A stretch of DNA of 64,000 bases from OLB6 sp964525565. Its GTDB lineage: Bacteria > Bacteroidota > Ignavibacteria > Kapaibacteriales > Kapaibacteriaceae. Position numbers and translations under genes: made by a program. Shown one piece after another: positions 26,544-36,011 of this stretch. Below the pieces are notes generated by a model. The model was not told where the DNA came from. It searched no databases and worked only from the letters and a program-made list of their open reading frames with translations. The stretch covers positions 8,869 to 72,868 of the forward strand of contig CAZGHI010000008.1 of the NCBI GenBank assembly GCA_964525565.1, written 5' to 3'. Position 1 is the stretch's first letter; each line of letters starts with the position of its first letter.

Positions 26544-29500
26544 GCCGTTAGCTTCATGGCGCCAAGCAATATCGAACCTTAGCGGCAGGCCGAGAGCAAG
26601 AGAACGAACGCCGAATCCAGTGCTGTATATGATTGGGTCGGTAGCTATAATTCGTGCGTTGTTTACTGAAGCACCGGGTATTCCATTGTTATCCCATGCA
26701 CCGCCCGCATCGAAGAAAACTTGCCCTTGCAAGCCTTGAAAGAGCGACGGCAGTGGTCCGGCTTGGAATGCAAATAGCAACGGAAATCGCAACTCAGCAT
26801 TTGCAACAAAGTACCGGGAGCCGTTGCGCTCATTCAGTGCATACCCCCTGATTGGCCACCCCGGCCGCGTAAAAGCAAAGTCTTCTGGATTCTGAAATGG
26901 CCATCCTGCAGTTCCGATGAAACGATTAAACCAATTGTCCAGACCCCCGATGAAGAATTTCTGTGGATCTCTGCCAACACTTATACCCCCATTACCTCGC
27001 AATGCCAAGCAATAACTGCCTCCCAAGTGCACGTACTCACGGAGATCTGCTCGAAACGTTCCAAAGGCAAGTCCGTTGGCACCGATAGGCGGCGATCCTT
27101 CAACGGTAAGGTTCATACGTCTGCCCTTTATTGGCGCCCAAAACCCCCAAACAGCATCATCCACTACGTACGACAACGTTGGAACTGCAACGAAACGATT
27201 TAAACTAGGCTGACGCGGATCGTCTATGTTTTCTCTGGCCATTGCCTGCAGTTGCATGCCAAAGTCAATTCGAGAATATCGGGAGAATGGTAACGAGGCC
27301 CAGCCTGCCCCGCCATACGTTCGGAAACGACTGAAATACAAGTATGGCCCCTGAGCCACGTACGAATACCCTGCGTTGTGGAAGGCAGCAAAACTCAAAT
27401 CCACGACCATGGGTTTATAGTTATACTGGAGAAAGAAATTACTGTTCTCAAGGTCTAAGAAGAGGTTTACCATAAGGTAAATTTCATGATCACCGAGAAC
27501 GTCTGTAAAGAGCATCTGCGCAGTGCCCTGGGCTCCAAACCAATTGCTATAACCAGCCTGTCCGGTAACCACATCCGGACTGAAAGCAACTTTATAGTCC
27601 TTAGGGTTAAAATCCACTTGTGCTTCTCCTGTCTTGGCTGCCTGGTTGGGATCCACCGCGCTAACTTCTTCATTCGGAGGAACCATCGCTGTTCTTCCGA
27701 ACTCAACATCGAACGTTCCATAGCTAAAATCAATTTCGTCCGAGTTCGATGATATCTTATCCATGATGGACGAAAGTGAATTCCGTTCTTCTATTTCCTG
27801 TTGCCTGAATCGTGTTGAAGGTAAGGTGTCTCTGACAGCGAGATCGAACGGATACTTAACCATGAATAGGTCGTAACCCACTCGGTTCTGGGATGAGAAT
27901 ACCAGTTTCGTTCCATCCTTACTCAGCGAGATCTGACTAACCTCCTGAAGCGAATTCGATCGCGCTTTTTTTTCACGCGTTGCGAGGTTTAGTTCCCAGA
28001 GATTCGATATGCCGTTATAATCTGCTGTATATAGAATCGATTTGTTGTCTGGCGCAACCACCACTGAATATTTACCAACAAGCGGATCGCTTGTTATGCG
28101 GGTAATTTCACGAGTTTCTACGTTAAGTGCGTATATATCACGCTGTCGAACATCGTGATTCCACATCTCGAAATTTTCTGCCGATTCTGTACCGGCAGTA
28201 AATCGTCCACGATCAGATAAGAAATAAATCGTGGAGCCGTCGGGAGACCATGCCGGTTCAAAGTCCGAGAAAATGTCGTTTGTGAGCTGAATAAGCTGTT
28301 TCGTTACACGGTTATACACAAAAATGTCGTTCTGAACATTCTGCCATGTTGCGTCGAAAGCAATCCTCTCACCATCCGGCGACCAGCTTACACCTCCCAT
28401 AGTGTTAAAACCTAATCGGATGATTTCGTAGTCACCGGTTTCTGCATTTACAATGTAGAGAGCATCTTCATCTCTTGACTTTGCTCCTACAGCCAGACTC
28501 GTTCCATCCGGACTCCAGGATATGCCGGGTGTGAGAAAGTTCAGTTCTTCAAAATCTGTAGCTCTTGCCGATCCAGCAACTTTCCAAATCTTTTTGGTGC
28601 GTAAGTCCATTACAAATAAACCGAACAGTCCGTCACCCCGGTCGCTGATGAATGCGACTCGTTCACCATCGGGTGATATAGCCGGAGAAGTATTGTAAAA
28701 GTTATCTTCTTTTTGATGATTGGTAAGCCTACTTGCCCAGTCCTCCACATACTCGTAACGATCAACATCGGGGAAATAAAACTTCTTTGTGTCTTTAGCC
28801 CACTGCTCTGACATTTCATTAAAGCTGAGACCAAACGAAGCGAGAAAGGTCTGATTTACATCACCGTTGGTTCGAAATCGGTTTAGAACTTCACCAACTT
28901 TGCCTGCACCGTACTTCTGGGCTACGTAGCTCCAAAAGGCTTGGCCACCGCGATAGGCAAAGTAGCCGTTGAGTTGGTGGAGGCCTTTCAGATACTCGCT
29001 TACAGCAACGTCACGCATAAACTGGTCGGTTTTTACATCCAGGCCACCAACGCTGCTGTACTCAGCGAAGCCTTCGTTCATCCACAGTGGCAGAATAGCA
29101 CGTGCAGTATTACTGATCAATGTCTGGATTGATCCACCGTAGAACATATCGTTCAGCACAGCGTGCACTAACTCGTGGTGAATTACATGAGCGAACTTGG
29201 CATAGTCGCCTTCAAAGGGTATCACAATGCGGTTTTTAAACAGTTCAGTAACGCCCCCTATCCCCTCTGACATGAATTCGTCAATTACATTGGTTTGCTG
29301 GAACTGGTTGTGTGAACTGTAAACAATAAAAACAATGCGTTTGGTGATAGAATACGACAGCGTTGACTCGATGATTCGAAGGGCTTTCTCTGCTTGTTTT
29401 GCAGTGAACTTTGCTGTGTAATCACCACCCTGATGATAGTACACATCGAAATTTTCTGATTGTATGTACTTCCACTCGAAACGCTGGTACTGGACCTTAT

Positions 29501-29639
29501 TCTTGCCAAAAGGAAGACTACCGGAAAACTGTGCCCATGTTGAAACGGTGCACAGTCCCAATGCCATCAGTAGTACGATTGTAGTGCAATGTAGCTTCGA
29601 GGTTTTTAGCATGCCGTTGCTAGACGTTTCGATCACCAT
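26496..29639 (-). CDS. Secreted protease-like / TolB-type beta-propeller / Omp85 barrel fusion protein
   Basis: 1047 residues. A signal peptide (cleaner if the ATG at 29612 is used: hydrophobic IVLLMALGLC, ending STWAQ) precedes a gluzincin-type peptidase domain with HHELVHAVLN (His155, Glu156, His159) and NEGFAEYSS (Glu about 189-193), the HExxH...E zinc pattern of the peptidase MA family. Residues about 310-600 hold TolB/WD40-like blades, each ending in SPDG or similar (ISPDGERVAFISDRG, WSPDGERIAFDA, WSPDGSTIYFLSDRG). After a linker (about 640-700), the last 340 residues resemble an Omp85/D15 outer-membrane barrel: FFIGGLDNWFNRF, PIRGYALNERNGSRYF, and a C-terminal aromatic (GGDF). Probably an outer-membrane protein with a periplasmic protease and propeller. 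It lies 13 bases after rnc. Confidence 0.88.
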   Translation of the reverse strand: MVIETSSNGMLKTSKLHCTTIVLLMALGLCTVSTWAQFSGSLPFGKNKVQYQRFEWKYIQSENFDVYYHQGGDYTAKFTAKQAEKALRIIESTLSYSITKRIVFIVYSSHNQFQQTNVIDEFMSEGIGGVTELFKNRIVIPFEGDYAKFAHVIHHELVHAVLNDMFYGGSIQTLISNTARAILPLWMNEGFAEYSSVGGLDVKTDQFMRDVAVSEYLKGLHQLNGYFAYRGGQAFWSYVAQKYGAGKVGEVLNRFRTNGDVNQTFLASFGLSFNEMSEQWAKDTKKFYFPDVDRYEYVEDWASRLTNHQKEDNFYNTSPAISPDGERVAFISDRGDGLFGLFVMDLRTKKIWKVAGSARATDFEELNFLTPGISWSPDGTSLAVGAKSRDEDALYIVNAETGDYEIIRLGFNTMGGVSWSPDGERIAFDATWQNVQNDIFVYNRVTKQLIQLTNDIFSDFEPAWSPDGSTIYFLSDRGRFTAGTESAENFEMWNHDVRQRDIYALNVETREITRITSDPLVGKYSVVVAPDNKSILYTADYNGISNLWELNLATREKKARSNSLQEVSQISLSKDGTKLVFSSQNRVGYDLFMVKYPFDLAVRDTLPSTRFRQQEIEERNSLSSIMDKISSNSDEIDFSYGTFDVEFGRTAMVPPNEEVSAVDPNQAAKTGEAQVDFNPKDYKVAFSPDVVTGQAGYSNWFGAQGTAQMLFTDVLGDHEIYLMVNLFLDLENSNFFLQYNYKPMVVDLSFAAFHNAGYSYVAQGPYLYFSRFRTYGGAGWASLPFSRYSRIDFGMQLQAMARENIDDPRQPSLNRFVAVPTLSYVVDDAVWGFWAPIKGRRMNLTVEGSPPIGANGLAFGTFRADLREYVHLGGSYCLALRGNGGISVGRDPQKFFIGGLDNWFNRFIGTAGWPFQNPEDFAFTRPGWPIRGYALNERNGSRYFVANAELRFPLLFAFQAGPLPSLFQGLQGQVFFDAGGAWDNNGIPGASVNNARIIATDPIIYSTGFGVRSLALGLPLRFDIAWRHEANGSMSAPIYLFSLGGDF

Positions 29640-29651
29640 TCCGGTTACTTG

Positions 29652-30488
29652 TTAACCCTGTCGGGGATGTTGGCGACGACCTTTCTTCTGATGCTGCAGA
29701 AGTGCCACCGCCCTTTCGGCTGCGCGTTGTTCTGCTTCTTTCTTATTCCGGCCGGTTCCAGTTCCATACATGTCATCACCAATATACACGTTAACCGTGA
29801 AGACCTTGTCGTGATCTGGACCTTCTTCGTTGGCAACCTCGTAGCGGGGTGTACCTTTACCCTGTCCTTGCACCGTTTCTAACAAGATACTTTTAAAATT
29901 GGTGTCGTGGATAAGGCTTTCATTAACCATAATTGGCAGCATCTTCTCTATTACAAACCTCCGCGCCTCATCAAAACCCTGGTCCAGGTAGATTGCCGCA
30001 ATCAAGGCTTCGAGAGCATCGGCAAGTAAGCCATCATTCCCCTTTTCAAGGGACTGACGGGCGCTGTAGCTTAGAAAAATGTATTCATCCAACTGCAGAG
30101 CGCGGGCACAGATTGCCAGCGACTTTTTATTTACGAGCCACGACCGCATTTTGGTCAGCTCGCCTTCAAGCACCTGCTTATGGTTGTAAAACAGATACTC
30201 AGCAGTTACCAAACCAAGAATGGCATCGCCTAGAAACTCCAGACGTTCGTTCGAACGGTTCCCTTTTTCGTTTACTACCTGCAGGTATGACCGATGTGTA
30301 AGCGCTTGCTCATACAGCGCCCGAAGGTCGATCTGCATTCCCAGAAGCTTTGAAAGCCCTTGTGTTTTCTCGTCTGAAAGTAAGTTCAGCGATGGGAACA
30401 ACTCGCGAAGTTCCTGCTGCTCGCCGGTAGTTCTCTGTCCGGTTAGTCTAAGGAGATTATCGTATAAGTTGCGGACGAGGTCGCGCAC
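29652..30488 (-). CDS. rnc: Ribonuclease III
   Basis: 278 residues, longer than the usual 225 because of an N-terminal extension of about 45. The RNase III signature ERLEFLGD is at 81-88 with the second catalytic cluster DALEALIAAIYLD (Asp and Glu about 156-163). The C-terminal double-stranded RNA-binding domain spans about 205-270 (NFKSILLETVQGQ ... GRNKKEAEQRAAERAV), then a basic tail. It cuts double-stranded RNA in rRNA and mRNA processing. It is the last gene of the fatty-acid operon, as in many bacteria where fab and rnc are adjacent. Confidence 0.95.
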   Translation of the reverse strand: MRDLVRNLYDNLLRLTGQRTTGEQQELRELFPSLNLLSDEKTQGLSKLLGMQIDLRALYEQALTHRSYLQVVNEKGNRSNERLEFLGDAILGLVTAEYLFYNHKQVLEGELTKMRSWLVNKKSLAICARALQLDEYIFLSYSARQSLEKGNDGLLADALEALIAAIYLDQGFDEARRFVIEKMLPIMVNESLIHDTNFKSILLETVQGQGKGTPRYEVANEEGPDHDKVFTVNVYIGDDMYGTGTGRNKKEAEQRAAERAVALLQHQKKGRRQHPRQG

Positions 30489-30515
30489 ATCAACCCTTTA
30501 AAGTGCACCTATGCG

Positions 30516-31781
30516 TCATTCTTCAAAGACCTTAAAACAGAGGGTAGCATTGTGCCCACCAAATCCGAACGTGTTGCTCAGTGCTGCCCGGATTGTTCGT
30601 GGCTTCGGCACGTTTGCTACGTAGTCAAGGTCGCACTCGGGGTCCGGCGTTATCTGGTTGATCGTAGGCGGAGCTACTTGGTTGTGTATGGCAAGTGTTG
30701 TTGCAATGGCCTCAATGGCACCGGCTGCTCCGAGCAGATGACCGGTCATTGATTTCGTTGACGAAACACTAAGGCGATATGCATGGTCACCAAAAACCGT
30801 TTTAACGGCTGCCGTCTCGCTCCTATCGTTAATGTGAGTCGAGGTGCCATGAGCATTGATGTAATCAATGTCGGTAAGGTTTAATCCGGCATCTTCAACG
30901 GCCAACCTCATTGAGCGAACGGCACCTTCTCCACCCGGTGCAGGCTGTGTTATGTGAAAGGCATCATCAGTTAAACCCAGCCCAACAATCTCCGCATAAA
31001 TCCGCGCACCCCGATTCATAGCATGTTCAAGCGTTTCCAGAACAAGAATTCCCCCTCCTTCCCCCATAACAAACCCGTCGCGATCTAAATCGAACGGACG
31101 GCTTGCCGTAAGGGGATCGTCGTTTCTTGTAGAGAGTGCCTTCATCGAGTTAAATCCACCGATACCCATCGGACAGATGACCGCCTCGGAACCACCTGCC
31201 AGCATGACATCAGCCATCCCGCGCTGCATAAGCATGAAGGCATCTCCGATGGCATGCGACGATGTGGCACAGGCAGAAACAGTGGCGTAATTCGGACCTT
31301 TCAGGCCATAACGAATTGCTATATGGCCAGCGGCGATATCCGAGATTAACATGGGGACAAAGAACGGCGAAATACGATCTGGTTTACCACCCCGCTCATA
31401 GAGGTTCTGTTGCTGATGATGGTACGTCCACATTCCGCCAATGCCAGACCCAAAAACAACACCCGACCGCTCGCTATTGAGCGCATCGGTATTTATTCCT
31501 GCATCGTCCATTGCCATCACAGCTGCCGACATAGCAAACTGCGTGAACAGGTCCATTCTTTGAACCTCTTTTCTCGATACATGCAGAAGCGGATCATATT
31601 CCTTCACTTCGCAAGCAAATCGAGTATCAAATTCCGATGCATCAAAACGGGTTATTGGTGCAGCACCGCTAACTCCATTCAGCATGGCATTCCAAAATTC
31701 GGACACCGTATTGCCAATGGGAGTTACTGCACCAATACCGGTTATAACTACACGCGGACGCAGATGTGGTTTCTCAGACAA
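30516..31781 (-). CDS. fabF: 3-oxoacyl-[acyl-carrier-protein] synthase II
   Basis: 421 residues. The condensing-enzyme triad is complete: Cys171 in VSACATSSHA, His in NAHGTSTHINDRSE (about 311) and His in MTGHLLGAAGAIEA (about 347). VVITGIGAVTPIGN opens the fold. It elongates acyl-ACP by two carbons in the cytosol, including the step needed for longer and unsaturated chains. No ATG is available in a sensible place: the start appears to be TTG, five bases after the acpP stop, which places ribosome initiation in the acpP tail. Confidence 0.96.
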   Translation of the reverse strand: MSEKPHLRPRVVITGIGAVTPIGNTVSEFWNAMLNGVSGAAPITRFDASEFDTRFACEVKEYDPLLHVSRKEVQRMDLFTQFAMSAAVMAMDDAGINTDALNSERSGVVFGSGIGGMWTYHHQQQNLYERGGKPDRISPFFVPMLISDIAAGHIAIRYGLKGPNYATVSACATSSHAIGDAFMLMQRGMADVMLAGGSEAVICPMGIGGFNSMKALSTRNDDPLTASRPFDLDRDGFVMGEGGGILVLETLEHAMNRGARIYAEIVGLGLTDDAFHITQPAPGGEGAVRSMRLAVEDAGLNLTDIDYINAHGTSTHINDRSETAAVKTVFGDHAYRLSVSSTKSMTGHLLGAAGAIEAIATTLAIHNQVAPPTINQITPDPECDLDYVANVPKPRTIRAALSNTFGFGGHNATLCFKVFEE

Positions 31782-31786
31782 GCGCG

Positions 31787-32023
31787 TCAGGCTTTCTTTG
31801 ATTCGATGTAGGTAATAGCATCACCAACGGTTTGGATTTTCTCGGCATCCGAGTCATCAATGGTTAGGTCGAATGCCTTTTCGAATTCCATAATTAACTC
31901 AACGGTATCAAGAGAGTCGGCGTTGAGATCATTGGTGAACGATGCTGCTGGCGTAACCTTGGATGCCTCTACGCCAAGCTTGTTAACAATTATATCTGTG
32001 ACCTGTTGTGCCACTGTGGACAT
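31787..32023 (-). CDS. acpP: Acyl carrier protein
   Basis: 78 residues, acidic. The 4'-phosphopantetheine attachment serine is Ser37 in DLNADSLDTVELIMEFE. It carries growing acyl chains for FabD, FabH, FabG and FabF. It sits between fabG and fabF as in most bacterial fab operons. Confidence 0.97.
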   Translation of the reverse strand: MSTVAQQVTDIIVNKLGVEASKVTPAASFTNDLNADSLDTVELIMEFEKAFDLTIDDSDAEKIQTVGDAITYIESKKA

Positions 32024-32057
32024 ACGTAGCCCTTACAAAAAATGGTTAGTTACATTC

Positions 32058-32804
32058 TTACATTACCAGTCCGCCATCTACATTTAACACCTGACCGGTG
32101 ATATATGCTGATGATTCTCCAAGCAAAAATGAAACGACACAGGCAATATCTTGGGTTGTGGCAGGCCTCTTGAGCGGGATAGACTCGTAATAGGCTGCCT
32201 TTTGTTCTTCCGAGAGTTTGTCCGTCATTTCAGTTTCCACGAATCCTGGAGCAAGGCAATTTACTAAAACGTTACGACTCGCCAGCTCGCGTGCCAGCGA
32301 TCGGGTTAGGCCCACCAGCCCTGCTTTTGATGCGCTATAGTTTACCTGGCCTGCATTTCCGGCCAATCCAACAATGCTGCCAACGTTCACAATGCGACCG
32401 TTTTTCTGGCGTACCATCACTTTCGCGGCTGCCCGGCAAACGAAAAAAGCACCGGTGAGATTTGTAGAGAGAACATCAGACCAGTCTTTTGTTTGCATAC
32501 GCAAAATGAGTCCATCCCGCGTAATACCGGCATTGTTCACCACTCCATGTAATGCACCGTGCTGCTGCACTATGGTGTCCACCAGCGTATTCACGGCTTC
32601 TTCGTCCGCAACATTAACCTTATGAAAGTGAACGTTCCCACCCGCTTGATGAATCTCGGCTGTAATAGCAGTTGCACGATCTGATCCGCTATTGTACGTG
32701 GCGTGAACATGCGCCCCTTCCGAACAAAGGTGCCGTACAATACCTTCTCCTATGCCCCTCGACCCACCGGTTACGAGAACAACTTTGCCGCTGTGATTTT
32801 CCAT
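32058..32804 (-). CDS. fabG: 3-oxoacyl-[acyl-carrier-protein] reductase
   Basis: 248 residues of a short-chain dehydrogenase. NADPH-binding TGGSRGIGEG (12-21), VVNNAGIT (88-95), catalytic Ser143, Tyr156 and Lys160 (NYSASKAG) are in place, and the C-terminus ends ITGQVLNVDGGLVM as in FabG. It reduces beta-ketoacyl-ACP in the elongation cycle. It begins three bases after the fabD stop. Confidence 0.96.
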   Translation of the reverse strand: MENHSGKVVLVTGGSRGIGEGIVRHLCSEGAHVHATYNSGSDRATAITAEIHQAGGNVHFHKVNVADEEAVNTLVDTIVQQHGALHGVVNNAGITRDGLILRMQTKDWSDVLSTNLTGAFFVCRAAAKVMVRQKNGRIVNVGSIVGLAGNAGQVNYSASKAGLVGLTRSLARELASRNVLVNCLAPGFVETEMTDKLSEEQKAAYYESIPLKRPATTQDIACVVSFLLGESSAYITGQVLNVDGGLVM

Positions 32805-32807
32805 CGG

Positions 32808-33743
32808 TTACGTGCCTGTGATGTTTTGAATGTATCGCTCGCAATCTTCACGTTTATCCAGACCTTCCGTGGTAACATCCGCCAAGGTCCTCTTCACCAA
32901 TCCCTGCAGAACTGCCTGTGGCCCAACTTCAATGTAGTGTTTTATGCCCGCACTATGCATTGACCGCAATGTTTGTGTCCATTGTACGGGACTCGTCATC
33001 TGTTCGATAGCGGCATTTTGTAACGTCTGCACGTTGGTTGCCGCCTCGCCCGAAACATTCAGGTACACGGGCTTCGTTGGTTGTTTGAACGGTGTAGCCA
33101 GAACAGCGCTCTGCCATTCTTCGCGCACATCTGCGAGAAGGGGGCTATGGAAGGCCCCGCTCACATTTAACTCTTTCACCATCCGTGCACCATGTTGCTT
33201 AAACACTTCAACCGACGACCGTACAAGCTCGGCTGACCCGGAAACCACAACTTGTCCGGGCGCATTAAAATTCGCAGCAACAATTACGGGACCACCTGGA
33301 ACAGACAGAGAGCGACAAATCTCTTGAACAACATCATCACCTAACCCTACCACTGCGGCCATTGTACCAGGATTCTGTTGTCCGGACCGAAGCATGAGTT
33401 CACCACGTGTGCGCACTAACGATAGTCCCTCGGCAAATCCTATCACACCGGCAGCATGGAGCGCTGTAAACTCCCCGAGCGAATGGCCGGCAACAGCGTG
33501 AACATGTTGTTCAACACCTGTAATGGCAAGCACCATACATTCGTGCAGATACAGAGCGGGTTGCGTGTTATGGGTAAGCTGGAGGCGTTCAACAGGCCCT
33601 TCCGCCATTAGCTCGAGCAGGTCAAACTGCAAAATGTCTTTTGCTTCTTCGGCCAGCAAACGCGCTTTGGGATAAGCCTTGGCAATATCGGCAGCCATTC
33701 CAACGTATTGTGAACCTTGTCCGGAGAATATGGCAGCAATCAT
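32808..33743 (-). CDS. fabD: Malonyl-CoA:ACP transacylase
   Basis: 312 residues from the ATG at 33743, whose bases overlap the fabH stop (ATGA); the longer open frame upstream only reads through fabH in another frame. FSGQGSQYVGM (7-17), the nucleophile Ser88 in GHSLGEFTALH, Arg in LVRTRGELM and His in GAFHSPL (about 198) mark the enzyme. It charges ACP with malonate. Confidence 0.96.
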   Translation of the reverse strand: MIAAIFSGQGSQYVGMAADIAKAYPKARLLAEEAKDILQFDLLELMAEGPVERLQLTHNTQPALYLHECMVLAITGVEQHVHAVAGHSLGEFTALHAAGVIGFAEGLSLVRTRGELMLRSGQQNPGTMAAVVGLGDDVVQEICRSLSVPGGPVIVAANFNAPGQVVVSGSAELVRSSVEVFKQHGARMVKELNVSGAFHSPLLADVREEWQSAVLATPFKQPTKPVYLNVSGEAATNVQTLQNAAIEQMTSPVQWTQTLRSMHSAGIKHYIEVGPQAVLQGLVKRTLADVTTEGLDKREDCERYIQNITGT

Positions 33744-34741
33744 GATGTACTCTCCGAAATGCTCCAGCGAACAAGGATGCTTCCCCAAGTGTAACCCGCG
33801 CCAAATGACGATAGTACCAGCAGATCTCCGCGTTTTACCTTGTTGCTTTGGTGAAGCTCTGACAGGCAAATTGGGATTGTGCCTGCAGTGGTATTTCCAT
33901 ACCGCTCGATATTAATCATCACCTTCTCCGGCTGCAGGCCCATTCTCTTCGCCGTAGCATCAATAATGCGAAGATTTGCTTGATGTGGAACAAGCCATGC
34001 AACATCTGCGCCTGTAAGACCATTGCGTTCGAGGATTTCGTAACTCACGTCAGCCATTCCAACAACTGCAGATTTAAACACCGTTTGGCCTTCCTGGTAC
34101 ACAAAGTGCTCACGATTAGCAACAGTTTCCGCCGTAGGCGGCCGCATACTTCCACCGGCTTTCTGGTGTAGATACTGTTCACCGTTCCCATCCATGCGCA
34201 GAATGTGGTCCAGAATACCGTAGTCGGCATCAGACGATGGTTCAATCAAAACTGCACCTGCACCATCACCAAAGAGAACGGCAGTAGACCGGTCTTCAAA
34301 ATCCAGAATGGCGCTCATTTTGTCGCCACTACATAACAGAACATTGCGAACAGCACCGCTCTCCACAAGTTTGGATGCCGTAACAAGTGCATAAAGAAAT
34401 CCAGAGCAAGCGGCTGCAAGGTCAAAACCCCATGCATTGGTAGCGCCCAACTTACGCTGCACTATAGCGGCTGTGGACGGAAAAATCCTGTCTGCTGTTA
34501 CGGTAGCCACAATGATGCAGTCAACGTCGGCAGCTGTAATTCCGCGTTGCTGTAGGCATCGCTGTGCTGCAGGCACCAACATTTCGCTCACACCACCTTC
34601 CTTCAGGAAGCGCCGCTCGCGTATTCCCGTTCTGGTTTGTATCCATTCGTCGGTGGTATCAATCCGCTGTTCAAACCAGTGATTGTCGTACACATCCTCA
34701 GGAACGAAGTGTGCCACTGCTGAAATTGTAGCTCGCATCAT
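33740..34741 (-). CDS. fabH: 3-oxoacyl-[acyl-carrier-protein] synthase III
   Basis: 333 residues. Catalytic Cys112 in AAACSGFLYAL, His in LVPHQANLRI (about 255) and Asn in RYGNTTAGTIP (about 285). WIQTRTGIRERR is the CoA-binding N-terminal signature. It starts fatty acid synthesis from acetyl-CoA or a branched primer and malonyl-ACP. Start codon overlaps the plsX stop, so the two are likely coupled. Confidence 0.96.
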   Translation of the reverse strand: MMRATISAVAHFVPEDVYDNHWFEQRIDTTDEWIQTRTGIRERRFLKEGGVSEMLVPAAQRCLQQRGITAADVDCIIVATVTADRIFPSTAAIVQRKLGATNAWGFDLAAACSGFLYALVTASKLVESGAVRNVLLCSGDKMSAILDFEDRSTAVLFGDGAGAVLIEPSSDADYGILDHILRMDGNGEQYLHQKAGGSMRPPTAETVANREHFVYQEGQTVFKSAVVGMADVSYEILERNGLTGADVAWLVPHQANLRIIDATAKRMGLQPEKVMINIERYGNTTAGTIPICLSELHQSNKVKRGDLLVLSSFGAGYTWGSILVRWSISESTS

Positions 34742-35790
34742 TCGGTTGTTCCTTTCTGAGCATCAGCTTCAAGTGCATTCCGAATCGAGCCGTTTACATC
34801 GTGGTGAACAACTTCGGCAGCCCGCAGAATCATGTTTTTGATAGCAATCGGTGAGGATGAGCCATGACCAATAATCACTACCCCATTAATTCCCAGCAAT
34901 GGTACTCCTCCATATTCCTGATAGTCCATATCTGCAAAGATTGTTTTCAGTATCGGCCGAAACATACCAATCAGGAGCTTTTGCGGCAGTCCTTTGGAGG
35001 CATACATGGCAAAGCGATGCTTTAAAAATCCGAGTACGCTTTCGGCAAACTTTAAAACGATGTTTCCTTCGAATCCATCGCAAACAACTACGTTTACAGA
35101 GCCCCTTAGTATATCTCTGCCTTCAACATTCCCAACAAAATAAATTGGGGCAGATGATAACAACCCGTGCGCTTCACGAATAACTTCTGTACCTTTTTCT
35201 GGTTCCTCGCCAACATTGAGCAAACCAACTGTGGGATTTGGTACTCCGAGCATAAGCCGAGTGTATTCGCTTCCCATAATCGCATAGTCGCGAAGAAAAC
35301 GTGGTTTGCTATCCACATTGGCTCCAACATCAACAACAAGAGTGGGAACGCCGGAAGACGTAGGGAAGAACGAACCAATTGTTGGACGACTTACGCCTGG
35401 AATACGGCCGCACATCATTGTTGCCGTGGCCATCACAGCTCCTGTGTTGCCAGCAGAAACAAAGGCATCGGCATGCCCCTCTTGCAGAAGTTGCAACCCA
35501 ACATAGAGCGACGATTCTTTACGGGACTTAATAATTGTTGAAGGCTCATCTGCCATACCTATCACGTCGGCCGCATGCACAACGTACATGCCTTGCGTGA
35601 TATCCGTTGGCAACATGCTCTGTATCGACTCAGACTTGCCAACGAGAATTATCTCAAGGTTTTTCAGAGAACTTCTGAGTGCGAGGAGTGCACCCTGGAC
35701 TTCATGGGTAGGCGCATTGTCGCCACCCATGGCATCGACGGCAACACGTATCGTACCACTAGACTTCTTCGGAAGTTCGCTGGCATTCAC
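34738..35790 (-). CDS. plsX: Phosphate acyltransferase PlsX
   Basis: 350 residues. VAVDAMGGDNAP at the start, VSAGNTGAVMA near residue 115 and CDGFEGNIVLK near 235 are PlsX hallmarks. It turns acyl-ACP into acyl-phosphate for phospholipid synthesis at the membrane. The start is GTG. It lies between rpmF and fabH in the usual order. Confidence 0.96.
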   Translation of the reverse strand: MNASELPKKSSGTIRVAVDAMGGDNAPTHEVQGALLALRSSLKNLEIILVGKSESIQSMLPTDITQGMYVVHAADVIGMADEPSTIIKSRKESSLYVGLQLLQEGHADAFVSAGNTGAVMATATMMCGRIPGVSRPTIGSFFPTSSGVPTLVVDVGANVDSKPRFLRDYAIMGSEYTRLMLGVPNPTVGLLNVGEEPEKGTEVIREAHGLLSSAPIYFVGNVEGRDILRGSVNVVVCDGFEGNIVLKFAESVLGFLKHRFAMYASKGLPQKLLIGMFRPILKTIFADMDYQEYGGVPLLGINGVVIIGHGSSSPIAIKNMILRAAEVVHHDVNGSIRNALEADAQKGTTE

Positions 35791-35824
35791 CGGGTTTCCT
35801 TCCCTCTGATTGCCAAGAGGAGAC

Positions 35825-36001
35825 CTAATCTACGTTAAGGATTTTCCGGCCGTTGTAGTATCCACATGTATGACACACAACATGGGGTTGTTTCGATGAT
35901 CCACAGTTTGGACACGAAGAAACGGTGGGCGCTGACGCCTTATAGTGTGTTCTACGCTTTGCACCGCGAGTTTTTGAATGTCGTCGTTTTGGGTTAGGCA
36001 T
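35825..36001 (-). CDS. rpmF: 50S ribosomal protein L32
   Basis: 58 residues from the ATG at 36001; a longer frame upstream is spurious because it crosses the end of yceD. It begins MPNPKRRHSKTRGAKRR and carries the zinc ribbon Cys30, Cys33, Cys43 and Cys46 (CPNCG and CHTCG), so it is the zinc-binding form. Confidence 0.97.
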   Translation of the reverse strand: MPNPKRRHSKTRGAKRRTHYKASAPTVSSCPNCGSSKQPHVVCHTCGYYNGRKILNVD

Positions 36002-36011
36002 TATATCTCCT

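Noticed and set aside
33744..33869. N-terminal extension of fabD
   Set aside because: It reads through fabH in another frame. The ATG at 33743 overlaps the fabH stop and gives a standard FabD start.
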